Source: DATAOG01 sp046727895
GTDB taxonomy: Bacteria > Pseudomonadota > Alphaproteobacteria > Geminicoccales > Geminicoccaceae
Assembly (NCBI GenBank): GCA_046727895.1
Contig: JBKPDM010000425.1
Coordinates: 1 to 15,811 of the forward strand
Length of the DNA: 15,811 bases
Direction of reading: 5' to 3'
Every line of letters begins with the position of its first letter. The stretch's first letter is position 1. A program made the translations under genes and the position numbers. The notes beneath the pieces were generated by a model. That model searched no databases. It was not told the DNA's origin and saw nothing but the letters and a program-made list of their open reading frames with translations. Of the stretch, positions 6,612 through 13,009 are shown one piece after another.

Positions 6612-7675
6612 TCCGGCTCCGGCTGGAGCCGCGCGCAGCCACTCCCGCCTGGCTCGGCCTCGCGCTGCCAGTGGTTGCGATCCTGGCGACGCTCGCGCTT
6701 TGCGGCATCCTGGTCCTGCTTGCCGGCGCCAACGTCATCGACGCCTACCGCGCGTTGTTCGCGGGCGCGCTCGGCAGCCGCTTCAACCTCGTCGAGACGG
6801 TCGTCAAGGCGGCGCCGCTGGTCCTGACCGGGCTCGCGGTCGCGATCGCTTTTCGCGCCAAATTCTGGAACATCGGCGGCGAAGGGCAGCTGCTCGCCGG
6901 CGCCATGGCCGCCGCCTTCGTCGGTGCCCGCGAGGGCCTGCCCGGCTGGTCGCTGATCCCGGCGATGATCCTGGCGGGTGCGCTCGCCGGTGCAGCCACC
7001 GCGGCGCTGCCGGCGGTGCTGCGCCTCCGCCTCAAGGTGGACGACGTGGTCGCCACGCTGATGCTCAACTTCGTCATCTTCTATGCGATGACGGCGCTGC
7101 TCGACGGTCCCTGGAAGGACCCGCTCAGCGGCTATCCGGATTCGCCCGACATTCGGATGGAAGCGGAGTTCCCGATCCTGTTGCATGCGACGCGGCTGCA
7201 CCTTGGCGTCCTGCTCGCCGGGCTCGCGGCGGTCACGGTCTGGCTGCTGATCTCCCGCACCACCCTCGGCTTTCAGATCCGCGCCGTCGGCGCCAACCCG
7301 CGGGCCGCGGCCCACGGCGGCATCCCGGTCGCCCGGGTCATGCTGCTGGCGGCTGCCATCTCCGGGGCGCTCGCCGGGCTCGCCGGCGCGGGCGAAGTCG
7401 GCGGCCTCCACTACCAGGTGATGGCGGGCCTCTCGCCCGGCTACGGCTACAGCGGCATCGTGGTCGCTATGCTGGCGGGCCTCCACCCACTCGGTGTTGT
7501 GCCCTCCGCGCTGTTCTTCGCCGCCGTCGCGACCGGCGCCGAGAGCATGGCGCGCCAGACCGGCGTGCCGGTGTTCCTGGGCGACGTCATCCAGGGCACG
7601 TCGCTGATCTGCATGCTGACGGCGCTGCTGTTCACGGGCTATCGGCTGCGCCTCAGCCGGCCAACTGTGGTCTGA
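6608..7675 (+). CDS. Nucleoside ABC importer permease, subunit 1
   Basis: Integral inner-membrane permease of the BPD_transp_2 (branched-chain amino acid/ribose/BMP) superfamily, YufP/BmpF type. It forms the channel together with the following permease. The 355 residues are very hydrophobic. The first membrane segment is about residues 13-41, followed by a series of Ala/Leu/Val/Gly-rich helices. Family landmarks are FWNIGGEGQLLAGA (W87 to about 99), KVDDVVATLMLNF, and the cytoplasmic coupling loop VGANPRAAAHGGI (from 227). The GTG start at 6608 overlaps the ATPase stop by 4 nt and has GAGGG a few bases upstream, inside the ATPase gene. Its TGA at 7673-7675 lies 12 nt before the apparent start of the second permease. 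Confidence 0.94.
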   Translation: MIRLRLEPRAATPAWLGLALPVVAILATLALCGILVLLAGANVIDAYRALFAGALGSRFNLVETVVKAAPLVLTGLAVAIAFRAKFWNIGGEGQLLAGAMAAAFVGAREGLPGWSLIPAMILAGALAGAATAALPAVLRLRLKVDDVVATLMLNFVIFYAMTALLDGPWKDPLSGYPDSPDIRMEAEFPILLHATRLHLGVLLAGLAAVTVWLLISRTTLGFQIRAVGANPRAAAHGGIPVARVMLLAAAISGALAGLAGAGEVGGLHYQVMAGLSPGYGYSGIVVAMLAGLHPLGVVPSALFFAAVATGAESMARQTGVPVFLGDVIQGTSLICMLTALLFTGYRLRLSRPTVV

Positions 7676-7677
7676 GC

Positions 7678-7682
7678 GGAGG
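7678..7682 (+). promoter_or_regulatory. Ribosome-binding site that points to an ATC start
   Basis: GGAGG at 7678-7682, directly after the first permease's stop, is 5 nt upstream of ATC at 7688. It is far from the next conventional start (GTG at 7745), so it supports translation beginning at or near 7688. Confidence 0.6.
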
Positions 7683-7687
7683 CGGCA

Positions 7688-8632
7688 ATCGGCCAGATCC
7701 TCGAGCAGATCCTGCAGGTCGGGTACTTTGCCGCGGTCATCCGGGTGGCGACGCCGCTGCTGCTCGCGACGCTGGGCGAAACCTTCACCGAGCGCGCGGG
7801 CGTGCTCAATCTCGGCATCGAGGGCATCATGCTGCTCGGCGCCATGGTCGGCTTCACGACCGCCTGGTTCAGCGGCGACCTCTGGCTCGGCATCGCCGCC
7901 GCCGCCACCGTCGGCATCGGCTTCGGACTGCTGATGGGGGTCCTGACGGTGAGCCTCGGCCTCAGCCAGCACGTCTCGGGGCTCGGCGTGACCATGCTCT
8001 GCACGGGGCTCAGCTTCTACTTCTACCGGCTGATCTTCGGCCAGCCGTCGCAGCCGCCCCACGTCCAGCCGTTCGCGACCCTGGCGCTGCCGGGGCTGGC
8101 CGACCTACCTTGGCTCGGACCGGTGCTGTTCGACCAGTTCGCCCTGATCTACATCGCCTTTCTGCTCGTTCCGCTCGCCGGCTTCGTGCTCTACCAGACG
8201 CCCTGGGGGCTCAATCTCAGGACGGTCGGCGAGAATCCGCACGCGGCGGCCGCGGCCGGGGTCAACGTCGCCTCGGTCCGCTACCAGGCGCTGATGATCT
8301 CCGGCGCGCTGATGGGCACCGCCGGCGCCTATCTGTCGCTCGCCCAGTTCAACGCCTTCACCTTCGGCGTGATCTCGGGCCGCGGCTGGGTGTGCATCGC
8401 GCTCGTGGTGCTCGGGCAGTGGGACCCCTGGCGGGTCGCCGGCGCCGCCTTGCTGTTCGGCGCCCTCGACGCGCTGGGCCTGCGCCTGCAGGCGAGCGGC
8501 GCGATCGACCTGCCCTATCAGCTGTTCCTGATGCTGCCCTTCGTCGCGACCATCGTTGCCATGGCGGTCCTGGCGCGCAAGGCGCGCGCCCCGGCGGCGC
8601 TGCTCACACCCTTCCGGCGCGAGGAACGGTGA
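7688..8632 (+). CDS. Nucleoside ABC importer permease, subunit 2 (apparent ATC start)
   Basis: Second inner-membrane permease of the importer, YufQ/BmpG type. Landmarks are ERAGVLNLGIEGIMLLGAM (from E35), a cytoplasmic loop VGENPHAAAAAGV (from 180), and a C-terminal helix ending in LARKARAPAALL. From 7688 the product is 314 residues, the usual size. The only ordinary start codons in frame are GTG at 7745 and later, which would remove the family's N-terminal segment (GQILEQILQVGYFAAVIRVATPL). The frame is closed by the upstream TGA at 7673, so the start must lie at 7676 or later. ATC at 7688, 5 nt after GGAGG, fits both homology and spacing; it looks like an ATG with its third base changed. 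It may be a rare ATC start, a mutation lowering expression, or a base error. The gene ends 33 nt from the convergent ATP-grasp gene, with no clear terminator between. Confidence 0.88.
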   Translation: MGQILEQILQVGYFAAVIRVATPLLLATLGETFTERAGVLNLGIEGIMLLGAMVGFTTAWFSGDLWLGIAAAATVGIGFGLLMGVLTVSLGLSQHVSGLGVTMLCTGLSFYFYRLIFGQPSQPPHVQPFATLALPGLADLPWLGPVLFDQFALIYIAFLLVPLAGFVLYQTPWGLNLRTVGENPHAAAAAGVNVASVRYQALMISGALMGTAGAYLSLAQFNAFTFGVISGRGWVCIALVVLGQWDPWRVAGAALLFGALDALGLRLQASGAIDLPYQLFLMLPFVATIVAMAVLARKARAPAALLTPFRREER

Positions 8633-8665
8633 TCGCCCCTGCCCTGCTAGCTAACGGGCGGCGCG

Positions 8666-9682
8666 TCAGAGCCCGGTTCGCTTCAGCGCGGCATCGAGGA
8701 TCATCTTCAGCATGTCCGGATAGGCGATGCCGGCGAAGCCCGCCATGAACGCGAGCTTGCCGTCGTTGGCCCAGGCCGGGTTCGGGTTGACCTCCATCAG
8801 CTTGGGCTCACCGTCCGCCGCGCAGCGAAAGTCGAAGCGGGCGTAGTCGCGACAGCCGAGCCGGGCGAAGAGACGCTTCGCGTGGTCTGCGATGGCGGCG
8901 AGCCGCGCCGTGTCCGCCTCGGCCCGCCGGAACTTGATTTCGGTCCAGTAGGGCGAATCCGGGAGCGCTTTGGATTCGTACGACAGGATCGGGTTCAGCC
9001 CGGCCGGCAGGCGCGAGAAATCGACCTCGAGCACCGGCAGTGCCGTCAGCTCGCTCTCCGGGTTGCCGATCAGGCCGATGCCGTATTCGGGTCCCGGCAG
9101 ATACTCCTGGACCAGGAGCGCGCGCCCGGGCAGCTCGCTCCGGACCCAGGCGAGATAGGCCTCGGCCTCCGCGCGCGAGCGCACGACGGCGTCCTGCCGG
9201 ATCCCGACGCTGCCATCGGCCTGGTTCGGCTTGATCAGTGCCGGATAGAAGTCCGGAAGCGTGGCGCGCGAGCCGTCTGCGGCCAGATAGGCCTCGCGCG
9301 GCACCGGTATGCCGAGCGACTGCGCCACGAGGCGCACGATCTGCTTGTCGTAGCAGATCGCCATGCAGGCGGGCGAGGCGCCGCTGTAGGGCACGCCCAG
9401 CAGCTCGAGCAGAGCCGGGACGTGCAATTCCTGCGTCGCGATGTTGCGGAACCCGGTATCGCAGAAATTGACCACCAGGTCCGGCGGATCCTGGCTGAAG
9501 CGCTCGAAGAGCACCGCGTGGTCGTCGAGAAATTCGAAACGGTAGCCCCGGAACGACTCGAACGCCGCCCGCATCGCGCGATGTGTGGCGAAGTCCTCGT
9601 CGTTGTAGTGATGGTCGCGCTTGGTCAGATCCGGCAGACGCGGATCGCCGGTCAGCACACAGACACGGACACCACCCTTCAT
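8666..9682 (-). CDS. ATP-grasp ligase, D-alanine-D-alanine ligase-like
   Basis: Cytosolic ATP-dependent carboxylate-amine ligase of the ATP-grasp superfamily. The closest known fold type is D-Ala-D-Ala ligase, but the substrate cannot be read from sequence. Of 338 residues, the N-terminal third is a Rossmann-like domain (VRVCVLTGDPRLPDL, then DLVVNFCDTG), followed by the ATP-grasp region. Expected ATP contacts are K113 (YDKQIVR), K151 (PALIKPNQADGSVGI) and E193 (VQEYLPGPEYGIG); metal ligands are D284 (RFDFR), E297 and N299 (KLMEVNPNP). The ending NPNPAWANDGKLA differs from the usual NTxPGMT of Ddl, arguing against the housekeeping enzyme. I chose the ATG at 9682, which gives MKGGVRVCVL; a longer frame from GTG at 9748 adds 22 Arg-rich residues without homology. 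The ribosome-binding site is weak (GAGAG). It converges with the transporter and lies 159 nt after the HhH gene. Confidence 0.8.
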   Translation of the reverse strand: MKGGVRVCVLTGDPRLPDLTKRDHHYNDEDFATHRAMRAAFESFRGYRFEFLDDHAVLFERFSQDPPDLVVNFCDTGFRNIATQELHVPALLELLGVPYSGASPACMAICYDKQIVRLVAQSLGIPVPREAYLAADGSRATLPDFYPALIKPNQADGSVGIRQDAVVRSRAEAEAYLAWVRSELPGRALLVQEYLPGPEYGIGLIGNPESELTALPVLEVDFSRLPAGLNPILSYESKALPDSPYWTEIKFRRAEADTARLAAIADHAKRLFARLGCRDYARFDFRCAADGEPKLMEVNPNPAWANDGKLAFMAGFAGIAYPDMLKMILDAALKRTGL

Positions 9683-9841
9683 CGCGAAACTCTCACGACT
9701 CTTCAACCGACACCGGCCCGTCCGGCGTGCGCGCGGGAAGCCCGTCACGACCTGTAGTGGAGGCTGGCGTCATGGCCAAGCCTTTGCCGGCACTGTCTCA
9801 GGAGATTGTGGTCGGCGGCTGTCCAGGCGAAGCCATGGTGC

Positions 9842-10510
9842 TTAGCCGGTCGCCGCCTGCTTGCGGATATCATCGAATTTGCGCGCCAGAGATACGCGAA
9901 CCAGGCCCGCCACGAATCGGGGAAAGTCCTGCCGGGAAACTTGCTCTGCCAGGGCTTGCGCGTCGTCCTCTAGGCCCAGCCTGGCCGCCGCCTGCAGCGC
10001 TTTTCGGTCGGCGAACGGGTAGAGCTCTGGCCAAGCCAGTTGCGCCTCGCGGAAGAAAATGTCGACGCCGACGTCGCCAAGCCCCTTGCATTCCTTGAGC
10101 AGCGCGCGCTCACGCGCGGGATCGCGCGCTGCTGCGTCACGAAGCTTCCTGAGATCGCCCCGGTATTTCTCGAGCAGCATCTCGGCGGTGTCGCCCAGCA
10201 TGCGCGAGGTGCTCTCGTCGTAACGGGCGTAGCCGGCGCGGTTGAGCGTCCGGGTCCGATCCTCCCAGCTCGACCCGGTCATCTTTCGCGCTGTCGTCCA
10301 ACCCTGCCCGGCCAACGCTCGGGCGGCCGCGATTGCCGCCCCGGCCCGGATCCGCGCGCTCATGAGAATCGAAGCACAGAGCCATCGAAACAGCGGCGCC
10401 GGAGTGCCTTGGGCGAGATCGATGCCGAGCTCGTCGGCGAAGGTCTGGCCGTGCCGCTCGAGCACCGCCCGAACGATCTTGTCCGGTGCCGCTGGGTCCA
10501 CGGTCGCCAT
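9842..10510 (-). CDS. HhH endonuclease III-like protein, possibly non-catalytic as a glycosylase
   Basis: The 222-residue protein resembles the HhH-GPD (endonuclease III) superfamily of base-excision repair proteins. Visible are an all-helical N-terminal part and a helix-hairpin-helix segment LLKECKGLGDVGVDIFF (GLG at 143-145). A following Asp, D168 in YPFADRKAL, matches the conserved catalytic Asp. The lysine used by bifunctional Nth enzymes (GVGRKTA) is replaced by V147. The C-terminal four-cysteine [4Fe-4S] loop is absent; the only cysteines are in WLCAS and ECKGL. It could be a monofunctional glycosylase, a DNA-binding relative or a different activity. The ATG at 10510 lies very close to GAGGAG; the in-frame GTG at 10501 has more normal spacing and may be the true start. 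It is downstream of xthA (90 nt), suggesting a repair grouping. Confidence 0.65.
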   Translation of the reverse strand: MATVDPAAPDKIVRAVLERHGQTFADELGIDLAQGTPAPLFRWLCASILMSARIRAGAAIAAARALAGQGWTTARKMTGSSWEDRTRTLNRAGYARYDESTSRMLGDTAEMLLEKYRGDLRKLRDAAARDPARERALLKECKGLGDVGVDIFFREAQLAWPELYPFADRKALQAAARLGLEDDAQALAEQVSRQDFPRFVAGLVRVSLARKFDDIRKQAATG

Positions 10511-10600
10511 TCTCCTCGGGCACCCGGTGCAGCAAACGCGAAGATGCGCCAGCGCGTTCCCCGGAGCGCATGAGTCCTCGTTACGCGACCATCTCCCCCG

Positions 10601-11371
10601 TCAGTCGGCCAGCACGCACCAGATCGGGACGTGATCCGAGGGCGCTTTGGCACGCCGCTCCCCGGCATCGATGGCGCAGGTCTCGAGGCGGTCGGTGGCC
10701 TGCGGCGAGAGCAGCAGGTGATCGATGCGCAGCCCCTGATTGGCCCTGACCGCGCGGCCCTGATAATCCCACCAGGTGTAGGCCGTGGCGCGCGGCTCGA
10801 CGACCCGGAAGGCATCGTACATACCGAGGTGGAGGAGCGCGCGGAGCTTCGCCCGCTCGGCGGGGTGGTAACAGATCGTGCCGTCGAGCGCGGCCGGATC
10901 ATAAACGTCGCGCGGCGAGGGCGCGACGTTGAAATCGCCCCCGATGACCAGCGCCTCGTCGTAGTCGAGAAGCTCGGCGGTGTGGGCGCGCAGCCGATCG
11001 AAGAAGGCGAGCTTGAACGCGAAGCGCTCCGAGCCGACCGCGGTGCCGTTCGGGACGTAGACCGAGGCCACCCGGACGCCGCGCACCACGCCTTCGAGAT
11101 AGCGGGCTTCCTGATCGGCGTCGTCACCCGGCAGTCGCTCGACCACATCCTCGATCGGGCTCTTGGCGAGGATCGCAACGCCGTTTCGGCCCGGCTCGCC
11201 GGTCATGGCCAGGTTGTAGCCCCGATCCTCGAGCGGCTCGGTCGGAAACTGCTCGGCCGTCACCTTGGTCTCCTGGAGGAGCGCGACGTCGGGCCTCCGG
11301 GCATCCAGCCATTCGAGCAGGCGCGGCAGGCGCGCCCGGACCGAGTTGACGTTCCAGGCGGCGATCTTCAC
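10601..11371 (-). CDS. xthA: Exodeoxyribonuclease III
   Basis: Mg-dependent AP endonuclease and 3'-5' exonuclease of base-excision repair. The 256 residues form one endonuclease/exonuclease/phosphatase domain. Key residues match the E. coli layout: N7 (AAWNVNSVR), E34 (LLQETKV), the Tyr in SVYVPNG, Asp and Asn in GGDFNVAP, Asp in RIDHLLLS, and the final D246/H247 in SDHVPIW. The ATG at 11371 gives MKIAAWNVNS, the normal N-terminus of the family. It begins 24 nt after the erpA stop, so the two are very probably co-transcribed from the erpA promoter. Confidence 0.97.
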   Translation of the reverse strand: MKIAAWNVNSVRARLPRLLEWLDARRPDVALLQETKVTAEQFPTEPLEDRGYNLAMTGEPGRNGVAILAKSPIEDVVERLPGDDADQEARYLEGVVRGVRVASVYVPNGTAVGSERFAFKLAFFDRLRAHTAELLDYDEALVIGGDFNVAPSPRDVYDPAALDGTICYHPAERAKLRALLHLGMYDAFRVVEPRATAYTWWDYQGRAVRANQGLRIDHLLLSPQATDRLETCAIDAGERRAKAPSDHVPIWCVLAD

Positions 11372-11395
11372 GACGAGGTGCAGAAGTTGAAGCGC

Positions 11396-11746
11396 TCAGA
11401 TCGCGAACGAGTTGCCGCAGCCGCAGGACGAGGAAGCGTTGGGGTTGGTGACGCGGAAGTAGGAGCCAGTCAGGTCCTCGACGAAGTCGACCTCGCAGCC
11501 CATCATGTAGAGCAACGACATGCCGTCGATCACGACTTTGGCCCCGTCCCGTTCGACCGCAATGTCGCCCTCCTCGTCCGCCGCGTCGAGGGCGAAGCCG
11601 TACTGAAAGCCCGAGCAGCCGCCGCCCGAGACGCTGATCCTGAGCTTGAGGCCCGGCTGCTCCTCCTTGGCCAGGATCTGGCTGATTCGCCGGGCGGCGC
11701 GTTCGGTGACGCTGAACGGACCCGGCCGGGCCTTGATTTCCGCCAT
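11396..11746 (-). CDS. erpA: A-type iron-sulfur cluster carrier/insertion protein
   Basis: HesB/IscA/ErpA-family scaffold that hands Fe-S clusters to apoproteins in the cytosol. With the chosen start it has 116 residues. The three conserved cysteines are present: C44 in SGGGCSGFQYGF, and C108 and C110 in SSSCGCGNSF near the C-terminus. The extended C-terminus and the FxVT-ERAA start fit ErpA or IscA; I favour ErpA, as alphaproteobacterial annotations usually do for this locus. The in-frame GTG at 11755 would add MSS; ATG at 11746 is preferred because TAGGTG lies about 7 nt upstream of it. It is divergent from dgt and leads xthA. A sigma70-like promoter lies ~45-75 nt upstream. Confidence 0.93.
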   Translation of the reverse strand: MAEIKARPGPFSVTERAARRISQILAKEEQPGLKLRISVSGGGCSGFQYGFALDAADEEGDIAVERDGAKVVIDGMSLLYMMGCEVDFVEDLTGSYFRVTNPNASSSCGCGNSFAI

Positions 11747-11769
11747 CGACGACACCTATTGTTAGCAAC

Positions 11770-11784
11770 CGGGATGCGGTCCCG
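11770..11784 (-). other. Small hairpin in the erpA leader
   Basis: CGGGA (11770-11774) and TCCCG (11780-11784) pair perfectly around a 5-nt loop. It would lie just after the predicted erpA transcription start and before its ribosome-binding site. It may affect mRNA stability or be a protein-binding half-site pair; the evidence is only the inverted repeat. Confidence 0.25.
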
Positions 11785-11794
11785 TTCCTTGCCC

Positions 11795-11822
11795 AATGTA
11801 GGCACAGCGATCGTCTTGTCAA
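11795..11822 (-). promoter_or_regulatory. Sigma70-like promoter of erpA-xthA
   Basis: On the minus strand TTGACA (11822-11817, a perfect -35) is followed after 16 nt by TACATT (11800-11795, four of six -10 bases). Transcription would start near 11788, leaving a ~40-nt leader before the erpA ATG. No recognisable IscR or RirA/iron-rhodo box was seen. Confidence 0.6.
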
Positions 11823-13009
11823 ACCGCCGCTTTGGCCTCGAGGGCCACGCCCGCCGGGCGCTGGCGCCTTACGCCTGTCATCCCGAACGCAGCCGTGGCC
11901 GTCGTCATCCGGAGCCGGAGAGCCCGTTGCGCAGCGCGTTCCAGCGCGATCGCGACCGGATCGTGCACAGCGCCGCGTTTCGCCGTCTCGAGTACAAGAC
12001 GCAGGTGTTCGTCAATCACGAGGGCGACCACTTCCGCACCCGCCTGACCCACACTCTGGAAGTGGCGCAGATCGCCCGCACCGCGGCGCGGGCACTCGAG
12101 CTCGACGAGGATCTGGCGGAGGCCGTGGCGCTCGCCCATGATCTCGGCCACACGCCGTTCGGTCACGCCGGCGAGGAAGCGCTCGATGCGGCGCTGGCAC
12201 CTTACGGCGGCTTCGATCACAACGCCCAGACGCTGCGCATCATCACCAGTCTCGAGCGCCGCTACGCCGACTTCGACGGGCTGAACCTGACCTGGGAAAC
12301 CCTGGAAGGCGTCGTCAAACACAACGGGCCACTCACTGCGCGCGCGCCCGCCTATGCGAGCGCCTATTCGGCCGAGCACGATCTGGAACTGGCCAGCTAT
12401 CCCAGCGCCGAGGCGCAGGTCGCGGCGCTCGCCGACGACATCGCTTACACCAATCACGACCTCGATGACGGCTTGCGCGCCGGCCTGTTCGAGATCGCTG
12501 ACCTGCAGGGATTACCGCTGGTCGGGCCGACCTTCGAGGCGGTCGGGGCGCGCTATACGGGGATCGAAGCGCCACGCCTGATCCACGAGAGCCTGCGCCG
12601 GCTGATCGACGCCATGGTGGTCGATCTGGTCGAAGAGACCAAGCGGCGCCTGCGGGCGCTCGATCCCGCGGAGGTCGACGCGATTCGCACCCAACGTCAG
12701 CCGGTGGTAGGTTTCTCATCCAAGATTACCAAACCTCTGGTAGAAATTCGCGGCTTCTTGCAGGCACGCATGTACGGTCACTACAAGGTCAAGCGGATGG
12801 CTCGTAAGGCGGGCCAGGTGATCCGGGAGCTGTTCGACGTCCTGCACGAGCAGCCCGACTGCCTGCCACCCGACTGGCACGCGCGGGCGGGCGAGGCAGG
12901 GGATGCCCGGACCGCGGAAGCGATCGCCGACTACATCGCCGGCATGACCGATCGCTTTGCCCTCGACGAGCACGACCGCCTGTTCAATCTGGCGAGCCGG
13001 ACCTCATGA
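11816..13009 (+). CDS. dgt: dNTP triphosphohydrolase (dGTPase, HD family), start uncertain
   Basis: Cytosolic HD-domain enzyme that hydrolyses deoxynucleoside triphosphates to nucleoside and triphosphate, limiting dNTP pools. It belongs to the type 2 dGTPase-like group common in alphaproteobacteria. Numbered from the chosen start it has 397 residues. The HD metal site is H79 (RLTHTLEVAQIA), H108-D109 (ALAHDLGHTPFGH) and the Asp pair 207-208 (LADDIAYTNHDLDDG). The N-terminal family motif APYACxPxxSRGR is at about residues 17-29, followed by FQRDRDRIVHSAAFRRL. No ATG or GTG lies upstream of that motif near enough; candidates are TTG 11816, TTG 11789 and CTG 11861, none with a clear ribosome-binding site. 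I list TTG 11816 as the least bad choice; it overlaps the -35 of the divergent erpA promoter. The stop overlaps the argS start (ATGA), so argS is translationally coupled. Confidence 0.9.
   Translation: MSNRRFGLEGHARRALAPYACHPERSRGRRHPEPESPLRSAFQRDRDRIVHSAAFRRLEYKTQVFVNHEGDHFRTRLTHTLEVAQIARTAARALELDEDLAEAVALAHDLGHTPFGHAGEEALDAALAPYGGFDHNAQTLRIITSLERRYADFDGLNLTWETLEGVVKHNGPLTARAPAYASAYSAEHDLELASYPSAEAQVAALADDIAYTNHDLDDGLRAGLFEIADLQGLPLVGPTFEAVGARYTGIEAPRLIHESLRRLIDAMVVDLVEETKRRLRALDPAEVDAIRTQRQPVVGFSSKITKPLVEIRGFLQARMYGHYKVKRMARKAGQVIRELFDVLHEQPDCLPPDWHARAGEAGDARTAEAIADYIAGMTDRFALDEHDRLFNLASRTS

Noticed and set aside
6101..8062. A 653-codon minus-strand open frame opposite the transporter genes
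   Set aside because: Low-complexity His/Arg/Asp-rich translation opposite three recognisable ABC transporter genes; a GC-rich shadow.
8633..8665. GCCC/GGGC inverted repeat between the convergent permease and ligase genes as a terminator
   Set aside because: Only a 4-bp stem with a long loop and no T-run on either strand.
9772..10098. Plus-strand ORF beginning MAKPLPALSQEIVVGG with GGAGG 8 nt upstream
   Set aside because: The ribosome-binding site is good, but from 9842 the frame is antisense to the HhH gene and becomes Pro/Arg-rich. Most likely chance.
10631..11788. A plus-strand open frame extending dgt far upstream, making a 792-residue protein
   Set aside because: The upstream part is antisense to xthA and erpA and shows no homology; only the part from about 11861 onward is the dGTPase.
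11873..11900. TGTCATCCCGAACGCAGC resembling a common dispersed palindromic repeat whose translation reads CHPERSRG
   Set aside because: The family's own N-terminal motif APYACxPxxSRGR explains it, no palindromic partner is present, and it occurs once in the window.
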